Assembly (NCBI GenBank): GCA_016744775.1
Contig: JADGDS010000004.1
Location: 124,001-188,000, forward strand
Direction: 5' to 3'
DNA length: 64,000 bases
From: Candidatus Marithrix sp.
Lineage (GTDB): Bacteria; Pseudomonadota; Gammaproteobacteria; Beggiatoales; Beggiatoaceae
Program-made: the position numbers and the translations under genes
The notes under the pieces: generated by a model
Databases searched by the model: none
Told to the model about the DNA's origin: nothing
The model's input: only the letters and a program-made list of their open reading frames with translations
Shown here: one piece after another, positions 1 to 9,997 of the stretch
Layout of the letters: every line of letters begins with the position of its first letter
How positions within the stretch are numbered: the first letter of the stretch is position 1

Positions 1-516
1 TACACGTTGAATTTTAGTTTTGGTTCAAGAATTATGGTTAAGGGAGCAGGATTTTTGCTTAATAATGAAATGGATGATTTCAGTGCCAAACCCGGTGTAG
101 TCAATGCTTATGGCTTAATTGGTGGAACTGCTAATGCTATTGAGCCTCATAAACGAATGTTAAGTTCCATGTCGCCAACAATTGTGCTAAAAGACGCTAA
201 ACCTTTTATAGTAACTGGTAGCCCGGGTGGTTCAAGAATTATTACCACCACATTACAAGTGATTATGAATGTTATTGATCACAATATGAATATTCAAGAA
301 GCCGTGAATGCTGTTAGAATCCATCATCAATGGTTTCCAGACGAAATTAGAATCGAAAAAGGTTTGAATCGTGATACTATTAACTTATTAACTGACATGA
401 AACATGTTGTGGTAATAAAAAATCCTATGGGTGCTGCAGCCAGCATCTTAATTGATAATACAACCTTATATGGAGCGAATGATCCAAGACGGCAGGGAAT
501 TGCGCTTGGTTATTAA
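1..516 (+). CDS. ggt: Gamma-glutamyltransferase, C-terminal part (5' end outside window)
   Basis: This is the C-terminal part of the small subunit of gamma-glutamyltranspeptidase, a periplasmic N-terminal-nucleophile enzyme that splits glutathione and transfers its gamma-glutamyl group. The reading frame is open from base 1, so the catalytic threonine and the large subunit lie outside the window. Visible family motifs are GFLLNNEMDDF near the left edge, then MLSSMSPTIV and GSPGGSRIIT, which form the gamma-glutamyl binding site and oxyanion region in known enzymes. The internal TTG at position 7 is not a credible start. The next gene begins 3 bases after the stop, so the two are probably co-transcribed. 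Identification is firm; the state of the missing half is unknown. Confidence 0.93.
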   Translation, partial: YTLNFSFGSRIMVKGAGFLLNNEMDDFSAKPGVVNAYGLIGGTANAIEPHKRMLSSMSPTIVLKDAKPFIVTGSPGGSRIITTTLQVIMNVIDHNMNIQEAVNAVRIHHQWFPDEIRIEKGLNRDTINLLTDMKHVVVIKNPMGAAASILIDNTTLYGANDPRRQGIALGY

Positions 517-519
517 AAT

Positions 520-3500
520 ATGAAATATTACTTACTAATACTTTATCTAATAATTAATACTGCTTATGCAGAATCAGATATTAACCCCCCTACTAATGAG
601 GAGGCGAAACAACTAGAAGAAATTCTGAAAAATGTAACAATACAATCAGTCAACAAACAGAAATACCTGCTTAATAAACAACAAAAATTGTTGAAAAAAG
701 AGAAAAAAACTCTCTTAATTCAAGAAAAAACTTGGCAAAAGAAAAAACAATATTTAGAACAGTCTAATAAAGTTACTCAATTAATGTTGGAAAAAGCCGC
801 TTATGAAAGACAAAAAGCTAATGATAAACGCAAAGCTTTACGTTTAGAGCGTCAAAAAATTAATCTGGAAGCAGAACAACAGGTTCTTACAACAATTGAA
901 GAACAAAAAATACCGCAAGCTATTTTAATACAAACGAAAGTTGTTGATCTAATTAAACAAGTATTAAGCATAATTGATTTAAGAATGGAAGTTGCAATTA
1001 AGCAAACTATTTCTGCGATTAATTGGCATAGTCAATTAAAAATTGCTAATCAACAAAGCCTAATTTCTGAACAAGAACAAGCTATCTTAGCTGCAAAAAC
1101 AACATTAGAAAGAAAACAAAAACGTTTGCAACAAGCACAAGAAAATTTACCTAATGAAATTTCCAATTTAGAAACCATACAAGTAAATTTTGATACCCTA
1201 AGTAAGATCTTAGAAAAATCTGCCTTAGAAAAAGATAAGTTAGAAGTTGAACTCAATAATTTACTTTTAGAACGTCAAAGTTCTCAAGCTCATTTTGAAA
1301 AACAAACTCAAAAGTTATCTCAACGACAAACACAATTAGAAGAATTTCGTAATAAACCAGTTACTGATGAACAATTAGCAATACATGAAGCAAGAATTTT
1401 AGAACGCGAAAATAAAATTAAATTAAAGCAAAAGAAACTAGATTTAGAACAACAACAAATTGATATTCTTCTGCAACGTATTCAACAAACCGAAAAACAT
1501 TCAAAACTTGCTATTACTTGGTACGATAAATTACAAGCCTTTTATCCCAAATACTATCAACAAGCCGTCGAACGCGAGATGGAACAAAAACAACAACATT
1601 ATCTATCTCTTGCTGCTACATTTCGTTGGCAATTAAATAAATTAGTTGATAGCGATTCAGTACAAGCTGATTTATTAAATCTACAATTACAACAGCAAAA
1701 TGAATTAGCACAACAAGTTGTACGTGATTTCAAAGATAAACATCGAAAACAACAATTAACACAATGGGAAAATATCGCTAAAACACGACAAGCTGCAACA
1801 GATATTTCTGAAAGCCAATTGACAGAAACAAATGCTTTAATTGAAAAAGTTAATATTTTGTTAAAAGAGGTTAATGATTCACAAAGTTTTTTAAAACAAA
1901 AATTATCTATTTTAGATAAACAAGACAAATTATTAAAAAAACGCGGCGACGATTTAAATCGTCAGGAATTAAGATATAAGAAAAAAGCACAACGAGTTTT
2001 AAACGAACTGAAAAAAAGTTTAGAAACCGAATTAAAACAATTGCCTAAGTTATTAGAAACTGGCAAAAAAGTACAAAGCTTATTGCAAAGAGCTTATAAA
2101 AGCAATTTACGTTTATTATTATCTAAACCTAGAACATTGCCCTCTAATGTTGCTGAATGGAATAATTTTCTTAGAGAAATAAAAACATTACCAGATTTTT
2201 TTATACAACAATTTCAATTAGCATGGCGAGGTTTAACCACCGCTTTTCAAAATCTTCAAGGATGGTTAAATTTTGCTATTGCTATCGCTATAGGTATCTT
2301 TATGCTTATTGCAATACGTGCATATTTAGCCAAGTTTAATTTAGCAATCTGGCGTAATAATATGCTTAGTATTAGCCTGATAGGCATATTTTTATTGACA
2401 TTATGGTTTATCTCAGTTAGCCAATTAACCTTAATGGTTGCAATAATATTATTATTAAGCTTCTTAATTAGCAAATTACTTATTAATACATTTAAATTAT
2501 GGTTATCTGATGTTAAACTATACCGACAACTACGCTGGATTATAATTGTTTTAGCAATATTAACCATTATCACTGCATTAGCACATCTCAAAGATGAAGC
2601 TTATACAATAAGATTATCCCTAAATATGCTAGATTTTATTGATAGTATCTTTATGATATTACTATCTTTAAGTGTATTACCGCTAATACGTGTCAGCTCG
2701 CTGATTATGAAATCCTTACCCGAAACGACAGAAGCTTATTGGGTATTAGTAATTCGTTTAACTACTCTGGTATTACCATTCTTAATTTTAGTCATTGCAA
2801 TAACTGGTTTAATTGGTTATATCAATTTAGGCTGGACAATTGCTAAACAATTAAGCATATTTTTAGTAGTATTAATTGTTTGGATGGTAGCGCGTGGAAT
2901 TGTCAGCTCATTGATTAAATTCTTGAATTGTAAAACCTCTGCAAACAATCATTTATTAAAACAAGTATTAATTCCTTTAACATCTCAAATTCTCAATATT
3001 AGTATATTTGTTTTAGCAATGTTTATATTATATTCAATAACAGGTTTATCATCTGATGTAGCAGTGCAAGATAAGCTGAAACAAATTTTAGACTTCTCAT
3101 TATTTCAAATGAGTGAAAATAAAAACATGACGTTAGGTAATGCTTTATTAGGAGTTTTTACACTTACCATAGTATTTTGGCTAGCTCATTGGTCACGCAA
3201 ACTTGCAGAACAATGGTTATTTGCTAATTTCGCTGATAAAGGTGTACGACAAAGTTTATCAGTATTTACACAATATACTATTATCGCACTTGGATTTTTA
3301 GTAACATTACAAATATTAGGTATAGACCCAACAACATTAGCTGTATTTGCTGGTGCTTTAGGTATTGGTATAGGATTTGGATTACAGCATATTGCTAGTA
3401 ACTTTATCAGTGGGCTTTTATTATTAATGCAGCGTCCATTAAAAACAGGCGACTATATTAAAATTGGCGATGATGAAGGTAACGTGTCAAGAATTGGAAT

Positions 3501-3900
3501 AAATAATGTCAGTATTATTACACCTGATCGTGAAGATGTCATAATTCCAAATTCTGAATTGCTTAATGGTCATCTAATTAACCGCAATCATTCTGATCAG
3601 ATATTACGTAAAAACTTAAATGTTAGTATTAGTTATGAAGACGATCCTTATGCCGCTGAAACAATTATTAAGTCAGTGTTAGATCAATTTTCTGAAATTC
3701 TTAGAGAACCTAGTTATCAAATATTCTTATCAGAATTTGCGGAATATCAAGTAAAATTTCGTATAAATTACTTTATCGATCAAAGAAATACTAATGCTTT
3801 CGAGCTTCAATCTAAAATTTTATTTACGATTTGGGATAGTTTCAAAGCAGAAGGCATAAAAATGCCATATCCCCAACAGAATGTTCATTTGATAAAATGA
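520..3900 (+). CDS. mscK: MscK/KefA-type mechanosensitive channel
   Basis: A large inner-membrane mechanosensitive channel of the MscS superfamily that releases solutes on osmotic downshock. At 1126 residues it matches the size of E. coli MscK (about 1120). In order it shows a signal peptide ([17 protein letters not shown]), a Gln/Lys/Glu-rich coiled-coil periplasmic region to about residue 560, roughly ten hydrophobic segments between about 580 and 950, and the MscS core. The pore helix has the Gly/Ala pattern [15 protein letters not shown] and is followed by [12 protein letters not shown] and the beta domain motif [10 protein letters not shown]. The stop overlaps the thyA start by 4 bases (ATGA), suggesting translational coupling. 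The symbol rests on size and layout; a related MscS-superfamily paralogue is possible. Confidence 0.9.
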   Translation: MKYYLLILYLIINTAYAESDINPPTNEEAKQLEEILKNVTIQSVNKQKYLLNKQQKLLKKEKKTLLIQEKTWQKKKQYLEQSNKVTQLMLEKAAYERQKANDKRKALRLERQKINLEAEQQVLTTIEEQKIPQAILIQTKVVDLIKQVLSIIDLRMEVAIKQTISAINWHSQLKIANQQSLISEQEQAILAAKTTLERKQKRLQQAQENLPNEISNLETIQVNFDTLSKILEKSALEKDKLEVELNNLLLERQSSQAHFEKQTQKLSQRQTQLEEFRNKPVTDEQLAIHEARILERENKIKLKQKKLDLEQQQIDILLQRIQQTEKHSKLAITWYDKLQAFYPKYYQQAVEREMEQKQQHYLSLAATFRWQLNKLVDSDSVQADLLNLQLQQQNELAQQVVRDFKDKHRKQQLTQWENIAKTRQAATDISESQLTETNALIEKVNILLKEVNDSQSFLKQKLSILDKQDKLLKKRGDDLNRQELRYKKKAQRVLNELKKSLETELKQLPKLLETGKKVQSLLQRAYKSNLRLLLSKPRTLPSNVAEWNNFLREIKTLPDFFIQQFQLAWRGLTTAFQNLQGWLNFAIAIAIGIFMLIAIRAYLAKFNLAIWRNNMLSISLIGIFLLTLWFISVSQLTLMVAIILLLSFLISKLLINTFKLWLSDVKLYRQLRWIIIVLAILTIITALAHLKDEAYTIRLSLNMLDFIDSIFMILLSLSVLPLIRVSSLIMKSLPETTEAYWVLVIRLTTLVLPFLILVIAITGLIGYINLGWTIAKQLSIFLVVLIVWMVARGIVSSLIKFLNCKTSANNHLLKQVLIPLTSQILNISIFVLAMFILYSITGLSSDVAVQDKLKQILDFSLFQMSENKNMTLGNALLGVFTLTIVFWLAHWSRKLAEQWLFANFADKGVRQSLSVFTQYTIIALGFLVTLQILGIDPTTLAVFAGALGIGIGFGLQHIASNFISGLLLLMQRPLKTGDYIKIGDDEGNVSRIGINNVSIITPDREDVIIPNSELLNGHLINRNHSDQILRKNLNVSISYEDDPYAAETIIKSVLDQFSEILREPSYQIFLSEFAEYQVKFRINYFIDQRNTNAFELQSKILFTIWDSFKAEGIKMPYPQQNVHLIK

Positions 3901-4691
3901 GACAATATTTAAGTTTAATGCAAAAAATTTTAGAGCATGGTGTGCAAAAAGATGATAGAACCGGTACTGGTACTTTATCTCTATTTGCACAACAAATGCG
4001 CTTTGATTTATCGCAAGGTTTCCCTCTTTTAACTACCAAGAAACTTCATACTCGCAGTATAATTTATGAATTGTTATGGTTTTTAAAAGGTGAAACTAAT
4101 ATTCAGTATTTGCTTGATAACAATGTACATATTTGGGATGCTTGGGCCGATGAGAAAGGAGAATTGGGACCAATTTATGGCTCACAATGGCGATCATGGC
4201 CCACTTGCGATGGGCAATCTATTGATCAAATTAGTCAACTAATTACTGATATTAAAACTAATCCTGATTCCAGACGCTTAATTGTGTCTGCATGGAATGT
4301 TGCTGAAATTGAAAATATGGCTTTACCGCCTTGTCATTTATTATTTCAATTCTATGTAGCACAAGGAAAATTATCTTGTCAACTATACCAACGTAGTGCA
4401 GATTTTTTTATAGGTGTTCCATTTAATATTGCTAGTTATGCTTTATTAACACATTTAGTTGCACAACAATGTGATTTGGAAGTTGGAGAATTTATTTGGA
4501 CAGGTGGCGATGTACACTTATATTTAAATCATATAGAACAAGTTAAGTTACAATTAAGTCGTCAAACTTATGAATTACCACAACTTATTATAAAACGTAA
4601 GCCTACTGATATTTTTAGTTATCAATTTGATGATTTTGAAATAATTAATTATCAAAGTCATCCACATATAAAAGCCTCAGTGGCGGTTTAA
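3897..4691 (+). CDS. thyA: Thymidylate synthase
   Basis: Makes dTMP from dUMP using methylene-tetrahydrofolate. The 264 residues equal the E. coli ThyA length. The catalytic cysteine is C146 in [11 protein letters not shown], and the dUMP-binding signature [18 protein letters not shown] and the motif [10 protein letters not shown] are intact. The ATG at 3897 overlaps the stop of the upstream channel gene. A palindromic repeat follows 20 bases after the stop and separates it from algC, probably ending or attenuating transcription. Confidence 0.98.
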   Translation: MRQYLSLMQKILEHGVQKDDRTGTGTLSLFAQQMRFDLSQGFPLLTTKKLHTRSIIYELLWFLKGETNIQYLLDNNVHIWDAWADEKGELGPIYGSQWRSWPTCDGQSIDQISQLITDIKTNPDSRRLIVSAWNVAEIENMALPPCHLLFQFYVAQGKLSCQLYQRSADFFIGVPFNIASYALLTHLVAQQCDLEVGEFIWTGGDVHLYLNHIEQVKLQLSRQTYELPQLIIKRKPTDIFSYQFDDFEIINYQSHPHIKASVAV

Positions 4692-4710
4692 ATTTTTTTT
4701 AATACACATT

Positions 4711-4830
4711 CTCGTTCCCACGCTCCAGCGTGGGAACGCATGTCGAGACGCTCCAGCGTCAAGTATTTCTACTATTACTCGGCGCTGGAGCGCCGATACA
4801 TGCATTCCCACGCTGGAGCGTGGGAACGAG
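4711..4830. repeat. Palindromic repeat, family B (copy 1)
   Basis: About 120 bp. The outer arms read ctcgttcccacgctccagcg at the left and its complement at the right, ending gtgggaacgag. The interior holds two smaller palindromes, gacgctccagcgtc and cggcgctggagcgccg. It lies between thyA and algC, and the algC ribosome site (aaaggaga) begins 3 bases beyond it. The other copy in this window is at 9724-9866, with the two inner palindromes in swapped order. It is far richer in G+C than its surroundings. It is probably a non-autonomous mobile repeat able to fold as RNA. Confidence 0.85.
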
Positions 4831-4846
4831 AAAAAGGAGATGCAAT

Positions 4847-6211
4847 ATGTCTATTTTTAAAGCCTACGATATTCGCGGAATCGTTGGAGAATCTTTAACA
4901 CCTGAAATTGTGACACAAATTGGTCAAGCTATTGGTAGTGAAGCCGCTGCACAAAATCAAGCTAAAGTTGTTGTTGCACGCGATGGACGCTTATCTGGTC
5001 CATCTTTGATAGAAGCTTTAATTACCGGTTTAGAAATGGCTGGGCGTGAAGTGATAGATATTGGTATGGTACCTACTCCAGTATTGTATTTTGCTACTAA
5101 TTATTTGAATACTGGTACTGGTGTGATGCTTACTGGTAGTCATAATCCTGCTAATTATAATGGTTTAAAAATGATGATTGCAGGCAATACCTTATCAGGT
5201 GAAACAATTCAAGCTCTGAAAAAGCGTATAGATACAGGTGATTTAGTTACAGGAAACGGATCACGCACTACTGCTGATCTTCATAATATTTATATTTCAC
5301 GTATCAATAATGATGTGAAATTAGCGCGTCCATTTAAAGCAGTCGTTGATTGCGGTAATGGTGTAGCTGGAGTAATGGCTCCTGAATTGATCAAAACTTT
5401 AGGATGTGAAGTAGTTGAATTATATTCAGAAGTTGATGGTAATTTCCCAAATCATCATCCAGATCCTAGTGTTCTGAAAAATTTAGAAGACTTGATTAAG
5501 ACAGTACAATCTGAAGACGCAGACATCGGATTAGCCTTTGATGGAGATGGAGATCGTTTAGGAGTAGTAGATAAGCAAGGGCGTGTAATTTGGCCAGATC
5601 GTCAAATGATTTTATATGCTACTGATTTATTAGGTCGTAATCCCGGAGCAGAAATTATTTTTGATGTCAAATGTAGTCGCCATTTACCTAATGCTATTTC
5701 TAAAGCCGGCGGCAAGCCTAAAATGTGGAAAACTGGGCACTCTTTTATTAAATCAGAAATGAAAAAAACTGGAGCCTTATTAGGCGGAGAAATGAGCGGT
5801 CATATTTTCTTTAAAGAACGCTGGTATGGTTTTGATGATGCCTTATATACTGCCGCTCGCTTATTAGAAATATTATCAAAAGATAGTCGCGCTCCAGAAG
5901 AAGTCTTTGCAAGTTTACCAGATGCTGTTAATACTCCAGAAATCAAATTAGAATTTAAAGAATTTGGAGAACATTATGAATTCATGGACAAAATTGCAAA
6001 CAGCTTCAAATTTGAAGGAGCAGAAGTAACAACTATTGATGGCTTACGAGCAGACTTTGAAGATGGTTGGGGATTAGTACGTCCATCTAATACTACACCA
6101 TGCTTAGTATTTCGCTTTGAAGCTGATAATGAAGCCGCACTAAACAGAATACAAAAACAGTTTAGTGGGCAATTATTGGCTATAGATAGTGAATTGAAAT
6201 TGCCGTTTTAA
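4847..6211 (+). CDS. algC: Phosphomannomutase/phosphoglucomutase
   Basis: An alpha-D-phosphohexomutase that interconverts mannose- or glucose-6-phosphate and the 1-phosphates, feeding GDP-mannose, LPS and exopolysaccharide synthesis. The 454 residues fit the ManB/AlgC family. The phosphoserine is S98 in MLTGSHNPANYNG, the metal loop is FDGDGDRLG, the sugar-binding loop GGEMSGHIFF, and the phosphate-binding loop RPSNTTPCLVFRFE. The start is the ATG at 4847, preceded by aaaggaga. An upstream in-frame start at 4730 would run through the palindromic repeat and is rejected. The last 76 bp of the gene (6136-6211) recur exactly at 6852-6927, beyond a toxin-antitoxin cassette. Confidence 0.96.
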   Translation: MSIFKAYDIRGIVGESLTPEIVTQIGQAIGSEAAAQNQAKVVVARDGRLSGPSLIEALITGLEMAGREVIDIGMVPTPVLYFATNYLNTGTGVMLTGSHNPANYNGLKMMIAGNTLSGETIQALKKRIDTGDLVTGNGSRTTADLHNIYISRINNDVKLARPFKAVVDCGNGVAGVMAPELIKTLGCEVVELYSEVDGNFPNHHPDPSVLKNLEDLIKTVQSEDADIGLAFDGDGDRLGVVDKQGRVIWPDRQMILYATDLLGRNPGAEIIFDVKCSRHLPNAISKAGGKPKMWKTGHSFIKSEMKKTGALLGGEMSGHIFFKERWYGFDDALYTAARLLEILSKDSRAPEEVFASLPDAVNTPEIKLEFKEFGEHYEFMDKIANSFKFEGAEVTTIDGLRADFEDGWGLVRPSNTTPCLVFRFEADNEAALNRIQKQFSGQLLAIDSELKLPF

Positions 6212-6223
6212 TAGCTAACAATT

Positions 6224-6256
6224 AAACCTGACAGGTTTTTAAAACCTGTCAGGTTT
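6224..6256. repeat. Short inverted repeat, family A (copy 1)
   Basis: A 33-bp near-perfect palindrome, aaacctgacaggttttt followed by its complement, 12 bases after the algC stop. The same element occurs at 11087-11119, 38372-38404, 45170-45202 and 46529-46561. All lie just past 3' ends of genes, so they may act as bidirectional terminators, although none has a clear downstream T-run. Confidence 0.85.
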
Positions 6257-6316
6257 GATTTATTTGTGATATAGATTTATAATGCGCTATGTTATCATTT
6301 GCCATGAGGTACAACT

Positions 6317-6589
6317 ATGCTAACCACTAAAGCACCATCATCCATTTCTAGAATAGATGATTTTGAAACACAGGAGAGTTTAAAAACTATACTTGAGCGA
6401 GCTAAGTTAGATAAACAGCGTTTGACATTGATCTATGAAAATTCACTATTTTTGACCGTAGTGCCAATGGATGATGTTGAAGTAATTGAAAAATTGGAAG
6501 ATTGTATTGATAATTCCAATGCAGATAAAGCTCTCAAAGAAGAAGGTTTAATTTCTGAAAAACAACTTGATCAAGAACTTGGATGGTGA
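6317..6589 (+). CDS. Antitoxin, Phd/YefM-like
   Basis: Likely the antitoxin of a type II toxin-antitoxin pair. It has 90 residues and a central segment (RLTLIYENSLFLTVVPMDDV followed by an acidic helix) resembling the Phd/YefM fold, in which a strand ending in a VxVP-like motif precedes EVIEKLED. A GAGG ribosome site lies 8 bases before the ATG. It ends 3 bases before the toxin start. The pair sits in the 640-bp segment between the two copies of the algC gene end. Family assignment is by pattern, and a RelB-like antitoxin cannot be excluded. Confidence 0.75.
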   Translation: MLTTKAPSSISRIDDFETQESLKTILERAKLDKQRLTLIYENSLFLTVVPMDDVEVIEKLEDCIDNSNADKALKEEGLISEKQLDQELGW

Positions 6590-6592
6590 ACA

Positions 6593-6850
6593 GTGGCTTA
6601 TACAATTAAATATAAACCTGCCGCCTCACGCCAACTAGCTAAACTGAATAAAAATACTCAAGCCCGACTGAAACCTAAAATAAAAGCTTTAGCTAATAAT
6701 CCACGTCCACATGGTGCTATAAAACTGCAAAGTTATGAAAATCGTTATCGTATTCGAGTGGGAGATTATCGTATTATCTACGAAATATGGGATAATATTT
6801 TAGTTGTGGTAGTAACTGAAGTTGGTCATAGAAGTGGTGTTTATGGATAA
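6593..6850 (+). CDS. RelE/ParE-family toxin
   Basis: A predicted mRNA interferase or gyrase-poison toxin of the RelE/ParE superfamily, 85 residues, starting with GTG. The signature is clear: an N-terminal strand with IKYKPAASRQLAKL, then RPHGAIKLQ, then YRIRVGDYRIIYEI with the basic and aromatic residues typical of RelE, and a C-terminal VTEVGHRSGVYG. It directly follows the antitoxin gene. The extra copy of the algC end starts 2 bases after its stop codon. Confidence 0.9.
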   Translation: MAYTIKYKPAASRQLAKLNKNTQARLKPKIKALANNPRPHGAIKLQSYENRYRIRVGDYRIIYEIWDNILVVVVTEVGHRSGVYG

Positions 6851-6851
6851 T

Positions 6852-6927
6852 CGCACTAAACAGAATACAAAAACAGTTTAGTGGGCAATTATTGGCTATA
6901 GATAGTGAATTGAAATTGCCGTTTTAA
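6852..6927 (+). repeat. Duplicate of the 3' end of algC
   Basis: These 76 bp are identical to 6136-6211, the last codons and stop of algC, in the same orientation. The homology begins at cgcactaaac and ends with the stop codon. Between the copies lie a family A inverted repeat and the toxin-antitoxin pair, so the arrangement is algC end - cassette - algC end. It resembles integration at a gene end with restoration of the coding sequence, or additive recombination by a circular molecule. Confidence 0.95.
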
Positions 6928-6938
6928 ATAAAACATGG

Positions 6939-6959
6939 GTTAGCTTTTGAAAAGCTAAC
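6939..6959. other. Perfect hairpin in algC/membrane-protein spacer
   Basis: A 21-base palindrome, gttagcttttgaaaagctaac, between the duplicated algC end and the next gene. It could be the native transcription terminator of algC, left downstream of the cassette, but it lacks a T-run. The following gene has an AAAGGA ribosome site 6 bases before its start. Confidence 0.5.
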
Positions 6960-6985
6960 TCAACTTCATAATTTAAAGGAAATAG

Positions 6986-9052
6986 ATGAATTTTGTCAGT
7001 GAATTTTTTTTGTATAGTACTCTTGCATCTGTAACCGCCTTAGTATTATTTAGCTTACCCGGTTTAGCGGTGCTACGACTATTAGGGTTAATGAATAATA
7101 AGCATATTTTAGCTGCCCTATTAGTAGCACCAGCTATAGGTTTATGTACTTATGGACCATTTTCTTTAGCCTTGGCAAGCCTATTCGGTTATTCCACTGT
7201 CAAACTAATAATAGCATGGATATTATTTCAAGTACTAATATGGATTTGGGCTAAACAAAGTCCAACAGAATCATTCTGTGAAATTTCTCACACACATAGC
7301 TTATTATTATTGATTGGAATTGCTTTATGTGCAGTAATACCAGTAATAAACATTTTTCCAGCCGTTTTTCAAAATGGATTATTTGTTAATGATCATATTT
7401 TTGATCATGCCAAAGTTGCACTGGTTGATTCAATTGCTCGCGAAGGAATATTACCAATTAATCCTTACTATGCACCGAACGGTGAAACTATTCCACTAAT
7501 TTATTATTATACTTGGCATTTTTTTGCTTCTCAACTTAAATTAATAGCCAATGTCACTGGTTGGCAGGCTGAAGTGGCTTTTACTTGGTTTACTGGATTT
7601 GCAGTCATTGGATTTTTATCTGCATTAGCCATCCGTATAAGCAAAAAAGTTATTGCTGGACCAATATTATTATTGTTTGTGTTAGTGGGACCACCAGCTG
7701 ATTTATTACCTTCATTGTTCGGACATCGTTGGGACAATTTGCTTGCTTATCCACCTGTGCATGGTTTAGAGGTTTTATGGATGCAAATGGCTTGGGTTCC
7801 ACAACATGTTTTTTCTGCTTTATCGCTCGTCGTTTTGCTTTTTATAACAACACGGATTTTGATAAGTAAAACTCTACAACTTCAATATGCCTTTGTGGCT
7901 GGACTTAGTGTTGCAGCAGCATTTGGCAGTTCAACTTGGGTTGGTGGAATTGGCTTGGTATTGGTGTTACCAGCTATAATAGGAATGGCTTTGATGTTAC
8001 GCCTACCAGTTTCTAATTATATTTACACATTAAAAACAGCATTAGTTGCCATCTTTATCTGTGTGTTATTTTCAATACCATTACTTATTTCCCAAGCATC
8101 TGGACCTTCTCTCACTGAATCGGAATTACCTTTTGGCATAGGATTATACACTGCAACCAGATTAATTAGCAAGGAGCCATATTTAGGTTATATTGCTCAT
8201 ATAATATTGTTTTGGTTTCAATTTTTGCCATTAAATTTAGGAATTGTGTTTGTTCTTGGAAGTTTAGCTATGATAAGCCGCTATTCCTCTCAATTAGAAC
8301 AACGTACTTTTCAAGCTTTAAGTATAGGGGCTACATTTGGTTTCTTACTGATAACTCAATTTGTTAAGAGTACTTTTTGGAATAACACGTTTGGTTGGCG
8401 AACAGTATTAGTTCCAGTAATGTTATTAATGGTATGGGCTACAATTGCCTTAGCTGAATTGATAACACATAAGTCTTTAACACAATGGCGAGCTAGAATT
8501 TTTTTAGAACGTTGGCGAACTATGATTTTTGCATTAATAATTGTGGGATTGACTATAGGAACCTTAAGTTCATTCCGTCTCTGGCGATTGCCTGATCCCA
8601 GCTATAATCCACCTAATGCAGAGACTTTAGCACAACATCAAGGTTTCCTTCGTCAACGAGAAGCTTGGGCGAAGGTTCGTGAATATGCGGCTCCTAATGA
8701 TAGAGTTCAAGCTAATCCAGATGGTTATGCTAAATTGACCCCTTGGCCAGCTACTTTGCCTTATGCTTTATTTGCTGATCGAGCAACAGCTTATGCGAAT
8801 CCAGAATATGCGACTGTATTTGCTTATCGTTATGATCAAGCTGAAAGGGAACAACAATATCATTTAATTCAAAATGTATTTTCTGCCGAACCAAGCGAAA
8901 GCTCGATTCTGAAAATACGTGATGTTTTAAAAGTTAAAGTTTTGTTGGTAGATAAATTTGATGCTGTATGGGATAAGGATGCAATTGAAGCTTCTGGTTT
9001 GTATAAATTAGTATATAAAACAATAGATTTTAAAATCTATGTTGCAACATAA
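6986..9052 (+). CDS. Polytopic membrane protein, GT-C glycosyltransferase-like
   Basis: An inner-membrane protein of 688 residues with about 12 hydrophobic helices to about residue 535 and a soluble C-terminal domain of about 150 residues. After the first few helices there is a loop with paired acidic and histidine residues (NDHIFDHAKVALVDSI) and then NPYYAPNG. This resembles the first extracytoplasmic loop of GT-C (dolichol-type) glycosyltransferases, where acidic residues bind metal and substrate. I do not recognise a named family. A role in polymer or glycan transfer is inference from topology. It follows the duplicated algC tail, so it may have been the original downstream neighbour of algC. 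Confidence 0.7.
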   Translation: MNFVSEFFLYSTLASVTALVLFSLPGLAVLRLLGLMNNKHILAALLVAPAIGLCTYGPFSLALASLFGYSTVKLIIAWILFQVLIWIWAKQSPTESFCEISHTHSLLLLIGIALCAVIPVINIFPAVFQNGLFVNDHIFDHAKVALVDSIAREGILPINPYYAPNGETIPLIYYYTWHFFASQLKLIANVTGWQAEVAFTWFTGFAVIGFLSALAIRISKKVIAGPILLLFVLVGPPADLLPSLFGHRWDNLLAYPPVHGLEVLWMQMAWVPQHVFSALSLVVLLFITTRILISKTLQLQYAFVAGLSVAAAFGSSTWVGGIGLVLVLPAIIGMALMLRLPVSNYIYTLKTALVAIFICVLFSIPLLISQASGPSLTESELPFGIGLYTATRLISKEPYLGYIAHIILFWFQFLPLNLGIVFVLGSLAMISRYSSQLEQRTFQALSIGATFGFLLITQFVKSTFWNNTFGWRTVLVPVMLLMVWATIALAELITHKSLTQWRARIFLERWRTMIFALIIVGLTIGTLSSFRLWRLPDPSYNPPNAETLAQHQGFLRQREAWAKVREYAAPNDRVQANPDGYAKLTPWPATLPYALFADRATAYANPEYATVFAYRYDQAEREQQYHLIQNVFSAEPSESSILKIRDVLKVKVLLVDKFDAVWDKDAIEASGLYKLVYKTIDFKIYVAT

Positions 9053-9531
9053 TTGCCGGTATTTGCCCCTACATAATATCTATTAATTCCATCTTTTCTG
9101 GGTGGAATATACTTTCATCTAATGCTGATTTGATTAGTGTCATGTCATATACTTTCGTTATGCCTGTCTTATTTTCGTAGTTGTAGAAGGCATAGCATTT
9201 TTCTTGTGGAAATTTGTTTCTGTGGATGTCTTTTATATATTTCAGTTTGTCGTTTTCTAGGAATATTTTTAAGTCTTCTGTGCCTGCTTGTAGTTCTACT
9301 TTCATGTCGGTACTAAAAATTCCTATGTAAATATATCTTCCTGTAACTGGATCAATTAGTGGTAATGCTAGTTTTGGTTTCTATTGTGCCAAATTTTTGG
9401 TTTTTATAGGGGCTATGGTAAATTGCGTGTTTGCATGTGTCTGTACAAGCATTTAGTCTGCCTCCTGTTAGCGTTTTCTCTGATAGTTGTTCTATCTTCT
9501 CTACGTTTTTTAGTATTGTTTCTTTTACTTT

Positions 9532-9648
9532 ACTGATGTTACGCAGACAAGCCCCCCAACCCCCTAAAGGGGGAGTACCATTTCTTGCACAGTCTGATTC
9601 CCCCTTTAGGGGGTTAGGGGGCTTTTGTCCTTTATACGTAACATCAGT
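9532..9648. repeat. Family C G/C-tract repeat, inserted in frame in the subtilase remnant
   Basis: 117 bp with terminal inverted repeats actgatgttacg / cgtaacatcagt and inner arms aagccccccaaccccctaaa / complement. Its length is 39 codons and it carries no stop in the host frame, so the host reading frame runs through it. Related elements are at 31158-31252 and 47127-47211, and a half element is at 10466-10494. It looks like a miniature inverted-repeat transposable element. Confidence 0.82.
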
Positions 9649-9723
9649 TACTTTACATTTTTTTGATAATAGTAGGCTTGCTGCTCCTGTGACATAGGGA
9701 GCTGCCATTGAGGTTCCATTTTC

Positions 9724-9866
9724 CTCGTTCCCACGCTCCAGCGTGGTAACGCATGTATCGGCGCTCCAGCGCCGAGTAAAAAAACCACTAAGATTACCCA
9801 GTACAAAAAAACACTTGACGCTGGAGCGTCTGTACATGCGTTACCACGCTGGAGCGTGGGAACGAG
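9724..9866. repeat. Palindromic repeat, family B (copy 2)
   Basis: 143 bp with perfect 34-bp arms (9724-9757 and 9833-9866, starting ctcgttcccacgctccagcg). Inside are the small palindromes cggcgctccagcgccg and gacgctggagcgtc. It splits the subtilase remnant just upstream of the serine motif. It is the same family as 4711-4830. Confidence 0.88.
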
Positions 9867-9997
9867 AAAACCCAAGAACCGAGACGCTTCTTAATTTCGG
9901 GCGCAGTTATACTAACAATCGGATCTACCGGCGGAGAATTGTGAAATTTTTCCACAGTTATTTCCTCAAATTTTTTATCGAAAAATAAGCTTGTTTA

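Larger units (their letters stand above)
9069..9997 (-). pseudogene. Subtilase (S8 peptidase) remnant, interrupted by two repeats
   Basis: The broken end of a subtilisin-like serine peptidase gene. Reading the minus strand from about 9985 there is a stretch encoding EKFHNSPPVDPIVSITAPEI, then a 143-bp palindromic repeat, then the catalytic serine motif NGTSMAAPYVTGAASLLLS, then a 117-bp family C repeat lying in frame. Next comes ISKVKETILKNVEKIEQLS, and after a frameshift near 9375 a C-terminal tail ending at 9069 that includes KLALPLIDPVTGRYIYIGIF. No intact start and no Asp or His catalytic region are seen, so the gene is truncated at its 5' end, split and frameshifted. Function is certainly lost. 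Confidence 0.85.

Noticed and set aside
4730..4846. Extension of algC by 39 residues from an upstream ATG
   Set aside because: It would translate the palindromic repeat. The ATG at 4847 has a strong ribosome site and matches the family N-terminus.
9431..9988. Plus-strand open frames across the subtilase remnant
   Set aside because: They arise from the palindromic repeats. The minus strand carries recognisable S8 peptidase motifs.
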